This document shows positions 21,340 to 29,639 of a DNA stretch of 34,979 nt, piece by piece. The notes below the pieces were generated by a model, which was given only the letters and a program-made list of their open reading frames with translations, was not told the origin of the DNA and did no database searches. Made by a program: the position numbers and the translations under genes. Each line of letters opens with the position of its first letter. Position 1 is the stretch's first letter. This stretch comes from Deltaproteobacteria bacterium RBG_13_61_14 (GTDB lineage Bacteria > RBG-13-61-14): the NCBI GenBank assembly GCA_001797815.1, contig MGQK01000092.1:1-34979 (forward strand), given 5' to 3'.

Positions 21340-22887
21340 TTAGGCTTCCGGGACCAATTCATAGCCCATGGCGTCGGCCAGGGCCAAGACCGGCTCTTTC
21401 AGGTCGCCGTAAACCGTGACCCGGTGCCAGCCCCATTGGTCCCACTGGGTGAAAAGTTTCTCGATGTCGCCCACCGGTTCCGCCACCAGCTTGGTCCGGC
21501 AGGCGCGGTCGTCCGGATCGTTGGCCAGGGCCTTGGCCTGGTGGAAGAGGATCTGTTTGCGGCCGGAGGCGAATTCGAGCGTGCTGGTCATGTAGCCGGA
21601 GGGCAGGATCGAGCGCACCGAGGCTCCCTGGCGGTCTTCGGAGTGGGTGAGGATCTGGAACGGGTTCGCCGGGCCCTGCGGCCCGAAGGGGCGGTTTGAG
21701 GCCACGCAGTGCGCATAGATGATCCGCCGGGTGGTCGTGTCCAGCACCGGGTCGGAAATGTAGCCCGGCCGGCCCCGGGTCATTGCGTTGATCGCAAGCA
21801 TGGTCGCGGTCGAGCGCACGTCGCACTCGCAGGCTCCCACCAGGCCCTCGTTGCACAGCTCATGGAAGCCCAGGCACGGGTAGGCGTGGATGAACCCGCC
21901 GTAGAACCCGACCAGGCAGTTGATGGTGATGGCGTTGGCCCCGTTTTCTTGCAGTAGCTTTTTCATGCCCAGGTACATGGCGGCCGAACTCGCCAGCGTC
22001 TCGTCCGAAACGCCTTCCACCGCGGCGGCGGATTGCCGCCAGCCTTCGGCAATGGCGGCCGCCTGGTCTCGGTCCGCGGCTTTCCAGGCGGCGTTCAGCT
22101 TGCCGAAGGACAGCATTCTCATCGGAATGATCGGAAGGCCCCTTAAGGAAACCCCGGGATAACCCACGGCCAGGATCTTCGATTCCCGCATCTTCCGCAA
22201 GGTTTCTTCAGGGCTGAGCGCCGAGAGCGGATCCGCCAGGCAGGCGAGATCACCCGGGCCGGGCGTCCGTTCCCGGCGGACCAGGGCGACGGCCGCGGCG
22301 AAATCAGCCGCGGCCCCGGTTGGTTTCACCCGCTCGAAGCACTTCACCGCGGCGATCAGGTCGTCGAGATTAGAGGAGCTGATAAAACCCACCTGGGACC
22401 TGTTTTGACGGAGGAAGCGTGAGTTGAAAACCAAAAACCCGCCGGTGCCGCCGTAGAGGAAATGGACAAAGAGCACGGGTTTACCCGTGGCCGCGAAGGG
22501 CTGCACCACCAGGTTCCAGTTGTTCATCTGCACCACGATGTAGCCGTCAATCCCGGAGGCAACGTCGCCCAGGATGATTTTTTCGGCTTGGATCGGTCCG
22601 CTCGCGGTGGCGGGGCGGAACTCGTAGTCCGGGAACGCCTGGGCCAGAGCGTGGTTGATCCGCTCCATCACCGGCGCAAAATCAAAACCCCGATTGGGCC
22701 AGTCGGCCGTGTGCTGCTTCACCGCGTGCAGCGCATACACCACGCGCAGGCGCATCTTGCCGGACCTGGCCGCGGCTGCGGGGCCGGGACCTGCAAGCCC
22801 GGCTGCGGCCGCGCCGGTGGTCAGCAGGAATAGCCGGCGGTTGACCGCGCGGTCCACCAAACAAGAAATCTCTTGCCGTCTCTTCAT
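21340..22887 (-). CDS. Tat-exported L-fucose-isomerase-like protein
   Basis: A 515-residue protein of the FucI/AraA-like fold (COG2407 type). The N-terminus M-K-R-R ... V-N-R-R-L-F-L-L-T-T-G-A-A-A-A-G-L-A is a twin-arginine signal (N-R-R-L-F-L), ending near A-A-A-A-R, so the protein should be exported folded, probably with a metal bound. In the C-terminal half, P-C-L-G-F-H-E-L-C-N-E-G-L-V-G-A-C-E-C-D carries the Glu and Asp expected as metal/catalytic residues, and I-I-Y-A-H-C-V-A supplies the usual His. ATG 22887 is chosen for the AGGA nine bases upstream and the compact signal. Export is odd for a sugar isomerase; it may act on extracellular sugars, or it may have lost isomerase activity. 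It ends without a close downstream neighbour. Confidence 0.83.
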   Translation of the reverse strand: MKRRQEISCLVDRAVNRRLFLLTTGAAAAGLAGPGPAAAARSGKMRLRVVYALHAVKQHTADWPNRGFDFAPVMERINHALAQAFPDYEFRPATASGPIQAEKIILGDVASGIDGYIVVQMNNWNLVVQPFAATGKPVLFVHFLYGGTGGFLVFNSRFLRQNRSQVGFISSSNLDDLIAAVKCFERVKPTGAAADFAAAVALVRRERTPGPGDLACLADPLSALSPEETLRKMRESKILAVGYPGVSLRGLPIIPMRMLSFGKLNAAWKAADRDQAAAIAEGWRQSAAAVEGVSDETLASSAAMYLGMKKLLQENGANAITINCLVGFYGGFIHAYPCLGFHELCNEGLVGACECDVRSTATMLAINAMTRGRPGYISDPVLDTTTRRIIYAHCVASNRPFGPQGPANPFQILTHSEDRQGASVRSILPSGYMTSTLEFASGRKQILFHQAKALANDPDDRACRTKLVAEPVGDIEKLFTQWDQWGWHRVTVYGDLKEPVLALADAMGYELVPEA

Positions 22888-23053
22888 GAGCTGGTCCTTT
22901 CTCATCAGCCCCAATCCCCGGTCGCCGATCCTGAATTTATCATCTCTCCAGGGGTCTTTTCAAGCGCGCTATCCACCCGGGCCGGCGACTGCAATGAGCG
23001 GCCACGCCACCCAAAGCCGCTTCGATGGGGTAGGCCCGGCGACTGGAGATTCC

Positions 23054-23082
23054 TTGACTTCGCCCGGGCTTGCTGTTACAAA
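23054..23082 (+). promoter_or_regulatory. Sigma-70-type promoter for argH
   Basis: TTGACT (23054-23059), a 17-base spacer and TACAAA (23077-23082) lie 32 bases before the argH start codon. Confidence 0.65.
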
Positions 23083-23113
23083 TGGAGCACGATCTCAAAC
23101 CGCGAGGACCCGC

Positions 23114-24493
23114 ATGAGCAAAAAAACCTGGGCCGGCCGCTTTCGGAAAAAGACCCATCCCCTCTTCGAAGCGTTCAGCGCCAGCATCGCCTTCGACTGC
23201 CGGCTGGCCGAATACGATCTCCTGGGCAGCATCGTGCACGCCGAAGCGCTCTTCCGGGCCAAGCTGCTCAGCCGGAGAGAGGCCCTGGCCATCAAGCGCG
23301 CCCTGGCCGAGATGCTCACGGAATGGCGCGAAGGCCGCTTCCGCCTGGACCCCGGCCTGGAAGACATCCACCTGAACGTCGAGCGCCGACTCACCCAAAA
23401 GCTGGGACCGCTCGGGGGCAAGCTCCACACCGGCCGCTCGCGCAACGACCAGGTGGCCCTGGACATGCGCCTGTATTTCCGCAACCAGACCCGGCTCGCC
23501 ATCCAGAAACTCGAAGCCCTCGCCCGCGTCGTCCTCGACCTTGCCGAAAAACACCAATCGGTCATTATGCCCGGCTACACCCACACCCGCCGCGCCCAGC
23601 CGGTGCTCTTCGCCCATCACCTCCTGGCTTACGTGGAAATGTTCCTGCGCGACCGCGAGCGTTTCCAGGATTTGCTCAAGCGGCTCAACTTCTGCCCGCT
23701 CGGGGCCGGCGCGCTCGCCGGGACCGCTTATCCCCTGGACCGGGAATTCGTGGCCCGCGCCCTCGGTTTTGCCGGGGTCTGCCGCAACAGCCTCGACGCG
23801 GTCGCGGACCGGGATTACCTCTTGGAGTTCGCCGCCGCCGCGGCCATCGCCATGGTCCACCTCTCCCGCCTGATGGAAGAGCTCATCCTCTGGAGCGGCG
23901 AGGAGTTCGGATTCCTCGAGATCGGCGACGAGTTCGCCACCGGCTCGAGCATGATGCCCAACAAAAAGAACCCCGACGCCTGCGAGCTGATCCGGGGCAA
24001 GACCGGCCGGGTAGTCGGCGCGCTCATGGCGCTCCTCACCGTGATGAAAGCGACGCCGCTCGCCTACAACCGCGACTTCCAGGAGGACAAGGAGGGCCTG
24101 TTCGACGCGGCGGACACGCTCTGCCACTGCCTCGAAATCACCGCGGCCATGCTCCCCGGCCTGACCGTGCACCCCGACCGGATGCGGCAAGCCGCAGAGC
24201 AGGGATTCATCCTCGCCACCGACCTCGCCGACTACCTGGTCAAAAAGGGCCTGCCCTTCCGCCAGGCGCACGAGCTGGTCGGCCGGATCGTCCGCCATTG
24301 CCTGGACCGGGGCCTGCTTCTGCCCGACCTCGCGCTCGCCGACTTGAAAAAATTCTCGCCCAAGTTCCAGAAAGACGTGGCCAGGGTGCTTAAGCTCGAG
24401 ACCTCGCTGCAAGCGCGGTCCGTCATCGGCGGCACCGCGCCCCGCCGCGTGCGCCAGGAAATCGCGCGACTGCGCCGCCGGCTCCGGACATGA
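23114..24493 (+). CDS. argH: Argininosuccinate lyase
   Basis: Splits argininosuccinate into arginine and fumarate, the last step of arginine synthesis, in the cytoplasm as a homotetramer. The 459 residues are full length. Landmarks are the start W-A-G-R-F, S-A-S-I-A-F-D, the T-G-R-S-R-N-D-Q-V-A segment (about residues 110-119), Y-T-H-T-R-R-A-Q-P with the catalytic His region, and the superfamily signature GSSMMPNKKNP (about 277-287) with its mobile catalytic Ser. ATG 23114 has GAGGA seven bases upstream and matches the normal N-terminus; the frame is open further upstream but with no family sequence. It overlaps the next gene by four bases (ATGA). Confidence 0.97.
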   Translation: MSKKTWAGRFRKKTHPLFEAFSASIAFDCRLAEYDLLGSIVHAEALFRAKLLSRREALAIKRALAEMLTEWREGRFRLDPGLEDIHLNVERRLTQKLGPLGGKLHTGRSRNDQVALDMRLYFRNQTRLAIQKLEALARVVLDLAEKHQSVIMPGYTHTRRAQPVLFAHHLLAYVEMFLRDRERFQDLLKRLNFCPLGAGALAGTAYPLDREFVARALGFAGVCRNSLDAVADRDYLLEFAAAAAIAMVHLSRLMEELILWSGEEFGFLEIGDEFATGSSMMPNKKNPDACELIRGKTGRVVGALMALLTVMKATPLAYNRDFQEDKEGLFDAADTLCHCLEITAAMLPGLTVHPDRMRQAAEQGFILATDLADYLVKKGLPFRQAHELVGRIVRHCLDRGLLLPDLALADLKKFSPKFQKDVARVLKLETSLQARSVIGGTAPRRVRQEIARLRRRLRT

Positions 24494-25461
24494 GGCCGCG
24501 GCTTCTCTACTTTTTCTTCCTTGCTCTCCTCGCGGCCTGCGGAGTCAAGCAGCCGCCGATTCCCCCGTCCGCGTTCCTCATCCACCCGCCGGGCTCGCTG
24601 GACGCGAGCGTGCGCGAAGGGTGCCTGCGCCTGAGCTGGAAAGCCCCCTCGACCGAGCCCGCGGGCTACCGCGTGCTGCGCCGGCGCGCCGATGAGCCGG
24701 AATTCAAACCCCTGGCCGACCTTCCTCTCGCCGAGCGGAGTTTTACCGACTGTGAAGTTCCTGCCGGCCAGAGCGCGGCTTACCAGGTGCAAAGCCTGAA
24801 CGCCCAGGGCAAGGCCGGACCGGCCTCGCCGGCCGTGCCAGTGGTTTTTCTCCCTCCGCCGCCGGCCCCGGCCTCGCTCACGGCCGAGCCGGGCGATGGC
24901 TTCGTCCAACTTTGCTGGCTAAGCCCGCCCTCGGTGGAGTCGCCGGCCGGGTTCCGCGTCTATCGGGCGCTCCTGGGCGAGCCGTATCCGCGGCGCTCGG
25001 CCAACCTGCAACTGGCGCCCGGGCCTTGCTGGGTGGACGGCAACTTGACCAACGGGAAGACTTACCGGTATGTGGTGCGCACGGTGCTGTCCGCGGAAGG
25101 GGGGATCGAGGAGGAAGGCCCGGCCTCTTCAGAAGTGGAGGTTGTTCCCGAGGACAAGATCCCGCCCTTGCCGCCGGCCGAACTGGTGGCCGCACCCTCG
25201 GCGCAGGGCGTGATGCTGCATTGGAACCGCAACCCGGAGCCGGACCTCAAGGGCTATTACGTTTACCGCCGCTTGGCCGGCTCGGCCGGCTGGGAGCGGA
25301 TCACGCCGGAGCCGCTCTTCGAGGCGGAATACCTGGACACCGACCGTGCCCTCGTTCCCGGCCGCGAATACGACTACGCGGTGACCGCCCTGGATCACGC
25401 GCCCACGCTCAACGAAAGTCCGAAAAGCGAGCCGGCCCGGGCCCTCACCTTGCCCCGATGA
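24490..25461 (+). CDS. Fibronectin type III repeat lipoprotein
   Basis: Lipoprotein of 323 residues. The signal ends in the lipobox L-L-A-A-C (Cys17), followed by G-V-K-Q-P-P-I-P-P, as in other small lipoproteins downstream of argH. Three FN3-like beta-sandwich domains follow at about residues 36-122, 124-222 and 226-322, each with the recurring L-x-W and Y-x-V-x-R/Y-R-x-x patterns (G-Y-R-V-L-R-R, G-F-R-V-Y-R-A, G-Y-Y-V-Y-R-R). It probably sits in the outer membrane facing the periplasm. The four-base overlap with argH shows translational coupling; I recall a comparable argH-lipoprotein order in Geobacter, but a functional link to arginine synthesis is not known to me. Confidence 0.88.
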   Translation: MRPRLLYFFFLALLAACGVKQPPIPPSAFLIHPPGSLDASVREGCLRLSWKAPSTEPAGYRVLRRRADEPEFKPLADLPLAERSFTDCEVPAGQSAAYQVQSLNAQGKAGPASPAVPVVFLPPPPAPASLTAEPGDGFVQLCWLSPPSVESPAGFRVYRALLGEPYPRRSANLQLAPGPCWVDGNLTNGKTYRYVVRTVLSAEGGIEEEGPASSEVEVVPEDKIPPLPPAELVAAPSAQGVMLHWNRNPEPDLKGYYVYRRLAGSAGWERITPEPLFEAEYLDTDRALVPGREYDYAVTALDHAPTLNESPKSEPARALTLPR

Positions 25462-25480
25462 AAATGAGAGGCGGGAACGG

Positions 25481-27664
25481 ATGAGCGCCGCCACTCGCTC
25501 GAGCCGGATGCCCGTGGCTCTGGAGCTCTTGGTCCTCAGCTTCCTGTCCTTGTTTTTGGAATTGCTCCTGATCCGCTGGATCGGGGTGGAAATCCGCATC
25601 TTCGCCTACTTCCGGAACCTCACCCTGATCTCCTGTTTCCTGGGGCTGGGGATCGGCTTCAGCCTCAAACGGTTTCGCGTCGGACCCTTGTTCTCGCTGT
25701 TGTGGTTGGTCGGCCTGGCCGCCGCGGTTCATCCCGGGGCGGAGATTTTGGGCGTGGGCCTCCGGCAGATTCCCAATTACCTGACTTTTCCGGAATACAA
25801 CATCTGGTACGCGCCCTTGCACACCACCCTTTTCAAGATGGCGGCCGGCTATACCATGATCGCAGCGGTGGTGGTAGTCCTGGCCGTAACTTTTGTTCCC
25901 TTCGGCCAAATGTTAGGCGATATCTTTGCGACCTCGGATAACCGGATTCGCGATTACTCGATCAACCTGATGGGGAGTCTGGCCGGCATCTGGGTTTTTT
26001 CCTGGCTCAGTTACTTACAAACCCCTCCCTGGATCTGGTTTTTGATTGGCGCTTCCGGCATGGCGGTTTTGATCTGGCCCTGGTCCCGGAGGACGATCGC
26101 GGGGATGGCGACCGTGGCGGTTCTTCTTCTTTTGACGATCGAAAAGGATACCCCCTCCCAGCTGACCTTCTGGTCGCCATACCAGAAGCTCCAGCTCTCT
26201 AAGGTCATCAATAACACGCTGGGGGCGAAAATTCCGTATTACCAGATTCAAATCAACTCGGTGACCTATATGTTGATCCTGGATCTTTCCGAGGCCCAAC
26301 TGGAACGATTCCCGAGCGTGTTTCGAAAGGAGGATGCCCCTTATTATCCCTATGACCTCCCCTATCGCTTCCATCCCCGGCCGAAACGGGTGCTGATCGT
26401 GGGGGCGGGCGCCGGCAATGACGTGGCCGCCGCGCTGCGGAATGGCGCCACCCAGATTGATGCCGTGGAGATTGACCCCTTGATCGCCCGGCTGGGTAGC
26501 ACCTACCATCCCGAGAGGCCCTACCAGAACCCTCGGGTCCACCTTTACATTGACGATGCCAGATCCTTTTTCAAAAAGACCGACCGGCGATATGATTTGA
26601 TCATCTTCGCCCTCCTGGACTCGCATACCCTGGTTTCCAACTTCACCAACATCAACCTCGATAGCTATGTCTACACCCGCGAAAGCTTCGAGGAAGCCAA
26701 AGCCCACCTGGCCGAAGGCGGCGTGATCTCGCTCAGTTTCTTTGTCCAGCGCCATCACGAGTGGCTGGGTGCCAAGCTCTACGCCCTGAGCAAAGAAGTT
26801 TTCGGCCAGCCGTCGCTGATCCTTGACAATTATGGCCGCGAAAAAGTGTGCGGCACCGGCGGGATATTGTTCCTGTCCGGCGACAAGGAAAGCCTTCGGA
26901 GCCAAGTCGAGAAGGATCCTGCTCTGGCCCGCGCCATCTCCGGTCGTCTCCTCCCTAAGGAATACTTCGAAAAATTTCGTCCCGGAGTTGAGATCGCCGT
27001 GCCCACCGACGACTGGCCCTTCCTCTACCTGAAACAGCGCCAGATCCCCTCCCTTTACTACATTCTGATCGCGGTCCTGTGCGCCTTCATGGTCTTGGTC
27101 ATCCGCTTTTTATTCCCGGCCGGCCGGATCGGCCCCAGCCACTTCCTGTTTCTGGGCGCCGGGTTCATGTTGGTGGAGGTCCATTCGATCTCCAAGGCGG
27201 CGTTGCTATTCGGCTCCACCTGGATCGTCAACGTCGTCATCATCTCGGCCATCCTGGTGATGATCCTGCTCGCCAACTTGATTGCGCTCCGCGGTCAGCT
27301 TGAAAAAATGCGCTGGTGGTATCTCGGACTTCTCGCCAGCCTCTTCTTGTCTTACCTGGTCCCGGTGGATAAGCTGTTCCTAGGAAGCTACTTGACCCGC
27401 GGCATTCTGGTCGGCGCCTTTTACTCTTTGCCCCTGTTTTTCGCGGGGGTGATCTTCGCCAGCTCGATCCGGAGGGTAAGAGGAGTGGAGGCGGCCTTTG
27501 CCGCCAATATGCTGGGAGCCACCATCGGCGGCATGGTCGAGAGCGTTTCCTATCTCTACGGGCTCCGGGCGGTGGTGCTGATCGCTCTGTTCCTTTACGC
27601 TGCTTCGGCCTGGGCTCTGGGCCGCCTGCCGCTGCTGGAGCAAGCTGCGGGAAGGAAACAATAG
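25481..27664 (+). CDS. Multi-spanning membrane protein with spermidine-synthase-like domain
   Basis: A 727-residue protein in three parts: five or six membrane helices at about residues 12-205, a soluble methyltransferase-fold domain of the spermidine-synthase type (V-L-I-V-G-A-G-A-G-N-D at about 303-313, A-V-E-I-D-P near 328-333, and Y-I-D-D-A-R-S-F-F near 358-366), and a further six or so helices at the C-terminus. The D-D-A-R motif corresponds to the aminopropyltransferase active-site Asp pair. The family is widespread but its substrate is generally unknown. It starts 20 bases after the lipoprotein gene and belongs to the same operon. The exact reaction (aminopropyl transfer or methylation of a lipid-linked substrate) is not readable. 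Confidence 0.85.
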   Translation: MSAATRSSRMPVALELLVLSFLSLFLELLLIRWIGVEIRIFAYFRNLTLISCFLGLGIGFSLKRFRVGPLFSLLWLVGLAAAVHPGAEILGVGLRQIPNYLTFPEYNIWYAPLHTTLFKMAAGYTMIAAVVVVLAVTFVPFGQMLGDIFATSDNRIRDYSINLMGSLAGIWVFSWLSYLQTPPWIWFLIGASGMAVLIWPWSRRTIAGMATVAVLLLLTIEKDTPSQLTFWSPYQKLQLSKVINNTLGAKIPYYQIQINSVTYMLILDLSEAQLERFPSVFRKEDAPYYPYDLPYRFHPRPKRVLIVGAGAGNDVAAALRNGATQIDAVEIDPLIARLGSTYHPERPYQNPRVHLYIDDARSFFKKTDRRYDLIIFALLDSHTLVSNFTNINLDSYVYTRESFEEAKAHLAEGGVISLSFFVQRHHEWLGAKLYALSKEVFGQPSLILDNYGREKVCGTGGILFLSGDKESLRSQVEKDPALARAISGRLLPKEYFEKFRPGVEIAVPTDDWPFLYLKQRQIPSLYYILIAVLCAFMVLVIRFLFPAGRIGPSHFLFLGAGFMLVEVHSISKAALLFGSTWIVNVVIISAILVMILLANLIALRGQLEKMRWWYLGLLASLFLSYLVPVDKLFLGSYLTRGILVGAFYSLPLFFAGVIFASSIRRVRGVEAAFAANMLGATIGGMVESVSYLYGLRAVVLIALFLYAASAWALGRLPLLEQAAGRKQ

Positions 27665-27706
27665 CCCAGGGGCATCGGTCCGGCGGTTGGCGCGGTCAGA
27701 ATGGAG

Positions 27707-27728
27707 CGGGCCGCCGAAAGGCGGCCCG
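27707..27728. terminator. GC hairpin with GAAA tetraloop between convergent genes
   Basis: CGGGCCGCC (27707-27715), loop GAAA and GGCGGCCCG (27720-27728) form a perfect 9-bp hairpin 42 bases past the stop of the membrane protein gene. No T-tract follows, so termination is plausible but not typical. Confidence 0.5.
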
Positions 27729-27739
27729 TTCCCGTCGCT

Positions 27740-27770
27740 ACTTAACATGGGGTCAGGCCCCATGTTAAGT
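27740..27770. repeat. Perfect 13-bp palindrome (REP-like) at the end of the coiled-coil gene
   Basis: ACTTAACATGGGG and CCCCATGTTAAGT flank the loop TCAGG. It lies two bases from the stop codon of the minus-strand gene at 27773. The GGGGTCAGGCCCC core resembles the palindromes that are spread by REP-associated transposases in other genomes. Confidence 0.7.
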
Positions 27771-27772
27771 AA

Positions 27773-28399
27773 TTATTTCCACGGTCCCAGGGGCAGGTTC
27801 CGGTAGTCGTCCTTGCCGGTGATCCGGTTGAACTGGTAATCCCGGTAGGCGTCCCAGTTCTGCTCCCGCTCCTTCTGCTTGCGCTTCTCCTCGTCCAGCC
27901 GCTTCTCCAGCTCCTCGATCTTCTTCTGGTTGTCCGCCTGGATCGCTTTCAACTCCGTATCGAGCAGGGGCCGCAGCTCCTTCTCGATCCTCTTCTTCTC
28001 CGCCGCTTCCGTGGTCGCCCGGTACCGATCCGCCAACTCCCGGATCTTGCTGATCCGCTGGTAACGCTCCGGGTTCTCGGTCTTCATCCGCTCCAGCGCC
28101 TCGCCCCAGCGCCGGCCGCCGCCCTGGCCCATGCCCGGTCCAGTGCCCGGCCCCATGCCTGGCCCCATGCCCTGCTGGTCGCGGATCGGCCGGTCCGCCG
28201 GCTGGTGCACGCGCGCGCCCCGCGGCCCCGGCCGGCCCGGACCAGGCGGAGGCGGCGGAGCCAGGGGCCCTTCCGTCTCGAATGCCGGCTGCTCTTTCTG
28301 CTGCGCCGGCGCCGCCAGCGGCGTTATCCAGATCAAACCCGCCGCCAACACGGTGATCAGGGCCAGCCATCCATACCGGTTCCATTTTCTCGCTCGCAT
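27773..28399 (-). CDS. Exported Pro/Gly-rich coiled-coil protein downstream of anti-sigma factor
   Basis: I do not recognise a named family. The 208 residues begin with a signal peptide (R-A-R-K-W-N-R then a hydrophobic core ending L-A-A-P-A-Q). A Pro/Gly/Met-rich linker follows (repeats of M-G-P-G, about residues 40-90). Then comes a long charged coiled coil (E-A-L-E-R-M-K ... E-R-E-Q-N-W, about 92-180) with the sequence I-R-E-L-A-D-R-Y-R. ATG 28399 is chosen for GAGGA seven bases upstream and because it gives a clean signal. Being third behind an ECF sigma and its anti-sigma factor, it could be the periplasmic stress sensor or an output of that system; both are inferences. Confidence 0.8.
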   Translation of the reverse strand: MRARKWNRYGWLALITVLAAGLIWITPLAAPAQQKEQPAFETEGPLAPPPPPGPGRPGPRGARVHQPADRPIRDQQGMGPGMGPGTGPGMGQGGGRRWGEALERMKTENPERYQRISKIRELADRYRATTEAAEKKRIEKELRPLLDTELKAIQADNQKKIEELEKRLDEEKRKQKEREQNWDAYRDYQFNRITGKDDYRNLPLGPWK

Positions 28400-28422
28400 G
28401 ATCTTTCCTCCTCTTCCCTTCA

Positions 28423-28454
28423 CCCGGGTCCGCTCTTTCGGTCCCGGACCCGGG
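28423..28454. repeat. Inverted repeat between anti-sigma and coiled-coil genes
   Basis: CCCGGGTCC (28423-28431) and GGACCCGGG (28446-28454) form a 9-bp stem in the 60-base gap. It could reduce expression of the third gene of the unit by folding in the mRNA. Confidence 0.55.
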
Positions 28455-28459
28455 CAGGT

Positions 28460-29095
28460 TTATAAATAGCGGACACTTGCATCCAACTCTTCCAGCCCGC
28501 GCTCGATCTTGTCCAGGCCGCTCTCCGGCGTCGGCCAATACCAAGGCTCCGCCGCGGCCTCGTCGCCCGGAGAGATGACCTCCGGCTCTTGCTCAACTTC
28601 CTCGAAGAGCGGCGTCGCCGGCTCCAATTCCAGGAACGCCAAGGGCGGGCTATCCCAGGAGTCCACCTCCTCGACCAGCGCTGCCAGCCCGTCGCTCGTG
28701 AAATCCTCGGGCCGGGCGCGATGTGATTCCCAGGAGCGATAGCCCAAGCCCGCCACCATCACCACCACCGCTGCGGCCACGGCCGCATACCAGAACCTGG
28801 GCTGCCGAAGCCATCCGGGAATCCTCTCCCGCAGTCCCGGCCGGGCCGAGAGCGCCTCCCGCGCCGCAATCCGCAGCCTGGCCTCCAGCGCCGACGGCGG
28901 ATTCTCCTGCAGACCCGGCGCCGAGGCCGCGGCCCGCACCGCGGCGATCGCCTCCACCTCGGCCCGACAGCTCGCGCAACCCGCCAGGTGCAGGCGGATC
29001 ACCTCCGCCTCGCCGGCGGGAAGCTCGCCGTAGGCATAGAGCAAGAGCCGTTCCCGGCGAAATTTCCGGCAGGCCGGAGAGGGTTCCTTGTCCAT
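28460..29095 (-). CDS. Membrane anti-sigma factor with zinc-finger domain
   Basis: A 211-residue protein that should hold the adjacent ECF sigma factor inactive at the membrane. The N-terminal anti-sigma (zf-HC2) domain has C9 and the signature H-L-A-G-C-A-S-C (about residues 36-43) for zinc binding. A single membrane segment F-W-Y-A-A-V-A-A-A-V-V-V-M-V-A-G-L lies at about 101-118. The periplasmic part is acidic and Pro/Glu-rich. The start codon is two bases from the sigma stop, the normal sigma/anti-sigma coupling. What is sensed is not visible. Confidence 0.88.
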   Translation of the reverse strand: MDKEPSPACRKFRRERLLLYAYGELPAGEAEVIRLHLAGCASCRAEVEAIAAVRAAASAPGLQENPPSALEARLRIAAREALSARPGLRERIPGWLRQPRFWYAAVAAAVVVMVAGLGYRSWESHRARPEDFTSDGLAALVEEVDSWDSPPLAFLELEPATPLFEEVEQEPEVISPGDEAAAEPWYWPTPESGLDKIERGLEELDASVRYL

Positions 29096-29096
29096 C

Positions 29097-29639
29097 TTAT
29101 GCCTCCGCGTGTTCGGCCAGGCTGGCCCGCAGTTTCTTGACCGCCAGGTGCATGCGGCCGAGCACAGTGTTGAGCGGGCTTTCCGTAACTTCCGCGATCT
29201 CCTTGAAGCTCAGGCCCGCCCATTCCCGCATCAAGAAGACCTCGCGCTGCTCCAGGGGCAAAAGCTCGAGCGCCCGGCTGATGGCCTCACCCTGCTCGGC
29301 CCGGGCCAGGGCCCGGTCCGGACCGCCGGCCGGGTCATGGTGCTCATCGTCCAGTTCCTCTTCCCGGCGGACGCCCCGCTGGCGGAGCGCATCCACGGCC
29401 AGGTTGCGCGCGATCCGAAAGACCCAGCCGGAAAATTTCCGGCCGGCATCGTAACGGCCGGCATGTTGGATCACGCGCAGGAACGTCTCCTGGAACAGGT
29501 CTTCGGCCAGGGCCCGGTCGCCGACCAGGCGCCGGAGCGTGCTGAACAGCGGGGTCCGGTAGCGGAGCAGCAGCTCGTCAAAGGCTTTTGCCTCGCCCCG
29601 GCGATAAGCGATCATTAACGCTTCATCCGAAGAGACCAT
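29097..29639 (-). CDS. ECF-type RNA polymerase sigma factor
   Basis: A 180-residue alternative sigma factor. Region 2 runs from about residue 19 to 88 and includes L-A-E-D-L-F-Q-E-T-F-L-R-V, then F-S-G-W-V-F-R-I-A-R-N-L-A-V-D-A-L-R. Region 4 is at about 123-170 with L-P-L-E-Q-R-E-V-F-L-M and the helix-turn-helix L-S-F-K-E-I-A-E-V-T-E-S-P-L-N-T-V. It heads a three-gene unit with its anti-sigma factor and an exported protein. An internal ATG eight codons further in is an alternative start. A plausible ECF-type promoter upstream suggests that it transcribes itself. Confidence 0.93.
   Translation of the reverse strand: MVSSDEALMIAYRRGEAKAFDELLLRYRTPLFSTLRRLVGDRALAEDLFQETFLRVIQHAGRYDAGRKFSGWVFRIARNLAVDALRQRGVRREEELDDEHHDPAGGPDRALARAEQGEAISRALELLPLEQREVFLMREWAGLSFKEIAEVTESPLNTVLGRMHLAVKKLRASLAEHAEA

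Noticed and set aside
22940-24412. 490-codon open frame on the minus strand opposite argH
   Set aside because: Antisense shadow of a highly conserved enzyme in GC-rich DNA; no family sequence or ribosome site.
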